DNA of 18,080 bases from Pseudomonadota bacterium. Its GTDB lineage: Bacteria; BMS3Abin14. Position 1 is the first letter of the stretch, and each line of letters opens with the position of its first letter. The position numbers and the translations under genes are program-made. The DNA lies in the NCBI GenBank assembly GCA_016937135.1, contig JAFGWO010000200.1:1-18080 (forward strand). The letters run 5' to 3'. The notes under the pieces were generated by a model. It was not told where the DNA came from. It saw only the letters and a list, made by a program, of their open reading frames with translations, and did no database searches. This document shows, one piece after another, positions 14,848 to 18,080 of this stretch.

Positions 14848-16395
14848 ATGAATCAAAGGAAGGTCCCGACTGTATTGATGATCCTCGATGGATGGGGTGT
14901 GTCCAGCGGGCAGGGAAAGGATGCCATAGCCGCCGCGGGTACCCCGCGGATGGATGATCTGCAGGCCCGTTATCCGTCGACAACCCTGGCAGCCTCCGGA
15001 ACCGATGTAGGCCTTCCGAAGGGCCAGATCGGGAACTCCGAGGTCGGACATCTCAACCTCGGCGCCGGCCGGGTAGTCTACCAGGATCTGACCAGGATCA
15101 ACCTGGCCATCGAGTCGGGGGAATTCTTTTCCAATCCGGTTTTTCTGCGGGCTTTTCAAAAAATCGAAAAAGGTTCCGGCAGGCTCCATGTCATGGGTCT
15201 TCTGTCCGATGGAGGGGTCCACAGCCATATCGCGCAGATAAAGGCCATGGTTCAAATGGCCGCGGACCACGGGATAAAGGAAATCCTTGTCCACGCGTTC
15301 ATGGACGGGCGGGATACCCCCCCCAATTCAGGGATCGGATTCGTCGGCGAGATGGAAGACTGCCTTGCTTCCATTGGGCGCGCTCGCCTGGCCACCGTGA
15401 TGGGGCGTTTTTTTGCAATGGACCGCGACAACCGCTGGGAAAGGGTCCGGGAGGCCTTTCGCGCCATGGTTCTGGAAGACGGCCTGGCTGCTGCGTCCGG
15501 GCGGGAAGCCGTCGGGAAAGCCTATGAGAGGGGGGAGACCGACGAGTTCATAAAACCCTCCGTGATCTTACCGGGGAAGGACCTGCCCCCGGGGGCCATG
15601 GGGGACGGCGACGGGGTCATCTTCATGAATTTCAGGGGGGACCGGGCCAGGGAGATCACCAGGGCTCTGGGCGACAGGGATTTTGACCAATTCGAAAGGG
15701 GCACCGTTCCGAAGCTTTCCGAATACGTCTGCCTGACCGAATATGATGAAACCCTTCAACACCCGGTGGCTTTCCCGGTAGAGCGTTTAAGGCGGATCCT
15801 GGGTGAGGTCGTCAGCGGGGAGGGGTTGACCCAGCTTCGCATCGCCGAGACCGAAAAATATGCCCACGTGACCTTTTTCTTCAACGGCGGGGAGGAGAAG
15901 GTTTTCCCCGGAGAGGACCGGGTCCTGATCCCTTCCCCCAAGGATGTGCCGACCTACGATCTCAAACCGGAGATGAGCGCCGAGGGGGTGACCGTCGAAC
16001 TTATAAAACGCCTCGAATCCGGGAAATACGATTTTATCCTCGTCAATTACGCCAACCCCGACATGGTCGGGCACACAGGTGTTTTCGAGGCAGCGGTGGC
16101 CGCCGTCAGGAAGGTTGACGAATGTCTGGGGCGCGTCTCCTCGGCTGTGTCGAAAACGGGAGGCGTCCTCATCGTAACGGCCGACCATGGCAATGCGGAA
16201 TCCATGGTGGATGGCAACGGGGTCCCGCACACCGCCCACACGACCAACAGGGTCCCTTTCGTCCTCCAGGGTCCGGATTTCGACCACCGGCAGCTCGTGC
16301 TCAGGGAAGGGCGTCTGGCGGACGTGGCCCCGACCATACTCAAGATCCTCGGCATCAGCCAGCCCGTGGAAATGACCGGGGTCCCGCTGTTTTAA
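14848..16395 (+). CDS. gpmI: 2,3-bisphosphoglycerate-independent phosphoglycerate mutase
   Basis: GpmI interconverts 3- and 2-phosphoglycerate in glycolysis and gluconeogenesis through a phosphoserine intermediate, using two Mn2+ ions. The 515 residues are the normal length. D14 in ILDGWG and the nucleophile S64 in GNSEVGHLNLGAGR mark the phosphatase domain; HAFMDGRDTPP marks the inserted transferase domain. The C-terminal metal ligands are D405 and H409 (NPDMVGHTG), D446 and H447 (TADHGNAE), and the HTAHTTN segment. GGGAG at 14837-14841 fits the ATG at 14848. The gene stands alone between two repeat-bearing gaps, so it is probably its own transcription unit. Confidence 0.97.
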   Translation: MNQRKVPTVLMILDGWGVSSGQGKDAIAAAGTPRMDDLQARYPSTTLAASGTDVGLPKGQIGNSEVGHLNLGAGRVVYQDLTRINLAIESGEFFSNPVFLRAFQKIEKGSGRLHVMGLLSDGGVHSHIAQIKAMVQMAADHGIKEILVHAFMDGRDTPPNSGIGFVGEMEDCLASIGRARLATVMGRFFAMDRDNRWERVREAFRAMVLEDGLAAASGREAVGKAYERGETDEFIKPSVILPGKDLPPGAMGDGDGVIFMNFRGDRAREITRALGDRDFDQFERGTVPKLSEYVCLTEYDETLQHPVAFPVERLRRILGEVVSGEGLTQLRIAETEKYAHVTFFFNGGEEKVFPGEDRVLIPSPKDVPTYDLKPEMSAEGVTVELIKRLESGKYDFILVNYANPDMVGHTGVFEAAVAAVRKVDECLGRVSSAVSKTGGVLIVTADHGNAESMVDGNGVPHTAHTTNRVPFVLQGPDFDHRQLVLREGRLADVAPTILKILGISQPVEMTGVPLF

Positions 16396-16433
16396 AGTTT
16401 TCATTTCCTCCTCACCCCGGAGGATTCCGGAAA

Positions 16434-16468
16434 GAAGAAGGAGGAAGGAAGAAGGAAGCAGGAAGCAG
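16434..16468 (+). repeat. Heptamer array, GAAGAAG family
   Basis: Five units with an exact 7-bp period: GAAGAAG, GAGGAAG, GAAGAAG, GAAGCAG, GAAGCAG. The reverse-complement family recurs at 17154-17181 at the other end of the same gap. Confidence 0.75.
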
Positions 16469-16515
16469 CGAAAAAACTTTTCCGCCTTATTTTACCTGTG
16501 CCCTGCGCTTCTTGC

Positions 16516-16592
16516 CAATCACCAGTCACCAGTCACCAATAACCAGTCACCGGTCACCAATAACCAGTCACCGGTCACCAATCACCGTTCAT
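16516..16592 (+). repeat. Eleven-unit heptamer array, CAGTCAC family
   Basis: Units in order: CAATCAC, CAGTCAC, CAGTCAC, CAATAAC, CAGTCAC, CGGTCAC, CAATAAC, CAGTCAC, CGGTCAC, CAATCAC, CGTTCAT. The 7-bp register never slips over 77 bp. A 21-bp higher-order unit (three heptamers) is present twice, at 16537-16557 and 16558-16578, which points to a recent local duplication. Confidence 0.9.
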
Positions 16593-16628
16593 CAACAGCA
16601 AGGAAAGATTCAGAATTTCCGCTCCTGC

Positions 16629-16660
16629 GCCGCGTCGCCGTGTCGCCGGATCCCCGTCTC
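16629..16660 (-). repeat. Octamer array (minus-strand GACACGGC family)
   Basis: Plus-strand units GCCGCGTC, GCCGTGTC, GCCGGATC and CCCGTCTC have an exact 8-bp period. Reverse-complemented they read GAGACGGG, GATCCGGC, GACACGGC, GACGCGGC, matching the proA-nadD array at 11338 in inverted orientation. Confidence 0.65.
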
Positions 16661-16824
16661 AGACGTCTTACCCTCTTCCCTATTCCCTGTTCGCCTCTGT
16701 TTAAAAACCTTTGCGCAAAGTACCGCGAAGAATGCCCGCGCAGGCGCTGCCGCGAAGGTCCGCGGAGAAAACTCTGTTTAATAATATATGGTTATATCCG
16801 TGCTTTCCCTTGCGGTTCTTTGCG

Positions 16825-16850
16825 AAAAAAGCGGCCTCCCGGAGAGCCGC
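16825..16850 (-). terminator. Orphan Rho-independent terminator-like hairpin (minus strand)
   Basis: Read on the minus strand, GCGGC (16850-16846) pairs with GCCGC (16835-16831), with an inner CTC/GAG stem, and six T follow (16830-16825). The shape is that of an intrinsic terminator, but no minus-strand gene is visible just upstream of it (16851-17220). Confidence 0.45.
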
Positions 16851-17010
16851 CTTCGGGAAACTTCGCGTTAATCGCTTTTGTCTGAAAGCCTAACGCGAAG
16901 GGCCGCGATGGGGAAAAAGAACCAATAAGCGATGAATGTGGAACAGTTCAACTTCTGAACCAAGATCGCTTCGCTTATGGATCAGCTCGCGATGACACCC
17001 ATTCACTTCT

Positions 17011-17031
17011 CTGGACTCTGGACTCAGGACT
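17011..17031 (-). repeat. Heptamer array, CTGGACT family
   Basis: CTGGACT, CTGGACT and CAGGACT follow with a 7-bp period, preceded in phase by CACTTCT. This is the same family and orientation as 6783-6796 and inverted relative to 4223-4247, more than 10 kb away. Confidence 0.7.
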
Positions 17032-17065
17032 TTTTCTACCTTCCTCCCCCTTCGACAATGTCCGT

Positions 17066-17147
17066 TCGACAAACTCACGGCAGGCAGGCCCTTCGGTCCT
17101 TCGCCACGTTCCTCTCGACCAAGCTCGGGGCAGGCAGGACCTGCGGT
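17066..17147 (+). repeat. Pair of imperfect 32-33 bp direct repeats
   Basis: TCGACAAACTCACGG then CAGGCAGG (17066-17097) is matched by TCGACCAAGCTCGGGG then CAGGCAGG (17115-17147), both ending in CGGT. The start-to-start distance is 49 bp. The wording TTCGACAA-CTC-GGCAGGC resembles a short repeat I recall from many bacterial intergenic regions, which I could not verify here. Confidence 0.55.
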
Positions 17148-17153
17148 TTCTCC

Positions 17154-17181
17154 CTTCCTCCTTCATCCTTCTTCCTTCTTG
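17154..17181 (-). repeat. Inverted heptamer array, CTTCTTC family
   Basis: CTTCCTC, CTTCATC, CTTCTTC and CTTCTTG follow with a 7-bp period. Their reverse complements include GAAGAAG and GAGGAAG, both units of the array at 16434-16468, so the two arrays bracket the gap as inverted repeats. The array ends 39 bases before the chosen comF start. Confidence 0.65.
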
Positions 17182-17220
17182 TTTTCCCCCATCTGGCCCT
17201 CATTTTGCACCCCATCCCGC

Positions 17221-17979
17221 ATGATTCTGAGAACAGTATTTCAAGCTTTTCTCGATGCCCTGTTTCCCCCCGTCTGCGTCGTGTGCCAGGAACTCTCCGA
17301 TGGCGATCATCCCCACTGCTGCCGGGCGTGTCTGGAGGCCTTCGAGGCCATTGGATCCTCGTGCTGCCCGGAATGCGGAAGACCGTTTCCCATCGCGCAG
17401 GCATCCCACATCTGCCTGCAGTGCCTGACGGGCGAGGGGTTCGTCGCTCTGTGTCGAAGCCTTTTTTACTACCGCGGATCCCTTCCGGCCATCCTGTCCT
17501 GCCTGAAATACCGGAAGGATTTTTGCGTCCTGGATCCCCTGGTAGAAAAAATGCTGGATGCCTCAGGAAAGCTGGACACCTTTCCCGAGGCGGATATGAT
17601 AGTGCCGGTGCCGGTTTCCCGACGGGGTCTTTGGAGCAGGGGGTTTAATCAATCCGCCCTTCTGGCGCGGTTTCTCGGGAAAAGCCGGGGGATCCCGGTT
17701 GAAAACGGAGTTCTTTCCCGCAAGGGCTCAAAGGCCCAGGTGGGACTGGGAAAAAAAGAGCGAAGGCGCAATGCCCAAAAATCCTTCGGGCCAGGCAGAC
17801 GCATCGAAATAGTCGGGGGGAAAAAGGTTCTGCTTTTTGACGATGTCTACACGACCGGGGCTACCGTGGCCGCCTGCGCGAGAATTCTGAAACACTCCGG
17901 CGCTTCAGTTTCCATCCTCACCCTGGCCAGGCGATCCCCCGAGGATTTCCAGCATCCTGGTATGGATCAACCCGTTTGA
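17221..17979 (+). CDS. comF: ComF-family phosphoribosyltransferase-like protein
   Basis: ComF proteins are needed for DNA uptake in competent species, but many non-competent bacteria carry one, so the role here is open. The 252-residue protein has an N-terminal zinc-binding part with paired cysteines (C19/C22, C34/C37, C49/C52, C65/C68) and a C-terminal phosphoribosyltransferase fold with PVPVSRRGLWSRGFNQS (129-145) and the PRPP-binding loop FDDVYTTGAT (206-215). I chose the ATG at 17221 (MILRTVFQAFLDALFPP); an in-frame ATG at 17179 lies in the heptamer array and is less likely. No Shine-Dalgarno is evident. The 3' end overlaps the convergent minus-strand gene by 75 bp. Confidence 0.92.
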   Translation: MILRTVFQAFLDALFPPVCVVCQELSDGDHPHCCRACLEAFEAIGSSCCPECGRPFPIAQASHICLQCLTGEGFVALCRSLFYYRGSLPAILSCLKYRKDFCVLDPLVEKMLDASGKLDTFPEADMIVPVPVSRRGLWSRGFNQSALLARFLGKSRGIPVENGVLSRKGSKAQVGLGKKERRRNAQKSFGPGRRIEIVGGKKVLLFDDVYTTGATVAACARILKHSGASVSILTLARRSPEDFQHPGMDQPV

Positions 17980-18080
17980 GGCCAGGATCTGCTTTGCCTC
18001 AAGGCGGAGCGGTTGGCCGGTAAAGTCTGTGACTTTTCCCCCGGCTTCTTCGACGATCAAAGCCCCCGCGGCCATGTCCC
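17905..18080 (-). CDS. Inositol monophosphatase family protein, C-terminal part (truncated by window end)
   Basis: On the minus strand one frame stays open from the window edge to TGA at 17907-17905. It begins DMAAGALIVEEAGGKVTDF, the second signature of the inositol-monophosphatase family (WD-AAG-LIV-EAGG), followed by TGQPLRLEAKQILASNG and a C-terminal tail ending GQGEDGN. The Asp at the start is expected to be a metal ligand. The family dephosphorylates inositol monophosphate or related substrates; SuhB-like members also act in rRNA transcription complexes. The N-terminal part lies outside the window, so the subfamily is open. The last 25 codons overlap comF tail-to-tail. Confidence 0.88.
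   Translation of the reverse strand, partial: DMAAGALIVEEAGGKVTDFTGQPLRLEAKQILASNGLIHTRMLEILGGSPGQGEDGN

Larger units (their letters stand above)
16396..17220. other. Gene-free gap between gpmI and comF, packed with short repeats
   Basis: No credible gene is visible in these 825 bases. In order: a weak hairpin without T run (16406-16424), a GAAGAAG heptamer array, an eleven-unit CAGTCAC heptamer array, an octamer array, degenerate GCGCAAAG/CCGCGAAG words (16713-16767), an orphan terminator-like hairpin, a stretch with GCGATGA words (16903-16996), a CTGGACT heptamer array, two 32-33 bp direct repeats, and an inverted copy of the first heptamer family. The segment has the look of accumulated mobile or slippage-derived debris. 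Confidence 0.7.

Noticed and set aside
16406..16424. Hairpin TCCTCC/GGAGGA as gpmI terminator
   Set aside because: The stem is only 6 bp with a 7-nt loop and no T run follows.
16516..16592. Possible CRISPR array
   Set aside because: Repeats are contiguous 7-mers with no spacers of 25-40 bp and no cas genes nearby.
16122..16781. 219-residue frame at the gpmI 3' end
   Set aside because: It starts inside gpmI in another frame and continues through heptamer arrays, giving repetitive ITSHQSPITSH-like peptide.
16977..17648. 223-residue frame over the gap and comF start
   Set aside because: It covers the repeat-rich gap and an out-of-frame part of comF; no domain recognisable.

Overview
The window is a GC-rich bacterial chromosome segment. 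The gene order resembles, as far as I can recall it, Geobacter and other Deltaproteobacteria (Desulfobacterota sensu lato): fused radical SAM/DUF2344 gene - rng - rplU - rpmA - obgE - proB - proA - nadD - rsfS - rlmH - dksA-like - lapAB-like TPR gene - gpmI - comF. No phage genes, transposase, tRNA, rRNA or CRISPR array is visible. All complete genes are on the plus strand. A partial inositol-monophosphatase-like gene enters from the right end on the minus strand, and an unidentified gene tail lies at the left end.

Layout: 1-116 tail of an unnamed gene; 198-1553 an FmdB zinc ribbon and a two-helix K+ channel/RCK protein; 1635-4217 the fused radical SAM protein; 4218-4588 a gene-free gap; about 4625-6130 RNase G; 6131-7088 a repeat-rich gap; 7089-9878 rplU-rpmA-obgE-proB; 9879-10067 a repeat element; 10068-12906 proA-nadD-rsfS-rlmH; 12970-14666 a TraR/DksA-like gene coupled to a LapA+LapB fusion; 14848-16395 gpmI; 16396-17220 a gap packed with short repeats; 17221-17979 comF, overlapping tail-to-tail with the minus-strand gene.

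Most of the genes serve ribosome assembly and growth control: RNase G, L21, L27, ObgE, RsfS, RlmH and a DksA-like regulator. Proline synthesis (ProB, ProA), NAD synthesis (NadD) and glycolysis (GpmI) sit among them. Several junctions are translationally coupled (obgE/proB, rsfS/rlmH, dksA-like/lapAB).

The unusual content is between the genes. First, a structured element of about 150 bp with five consecutive hairpins occurs in full before rplU and before proA and in shortened form before rng. Its stems change in a paired way between copies while loop lengths are kept. Second, a 100-bp repeat occurs twice at 97% identity after rng, with two older diverged copies that show paired stem changes. 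Third, almost every gene-free gap carries short arrays with a strict 7-bp or 8-bp period, in families shared between gaps and sometimes inverted. These three classes are the best candidates for undescribed biology here.
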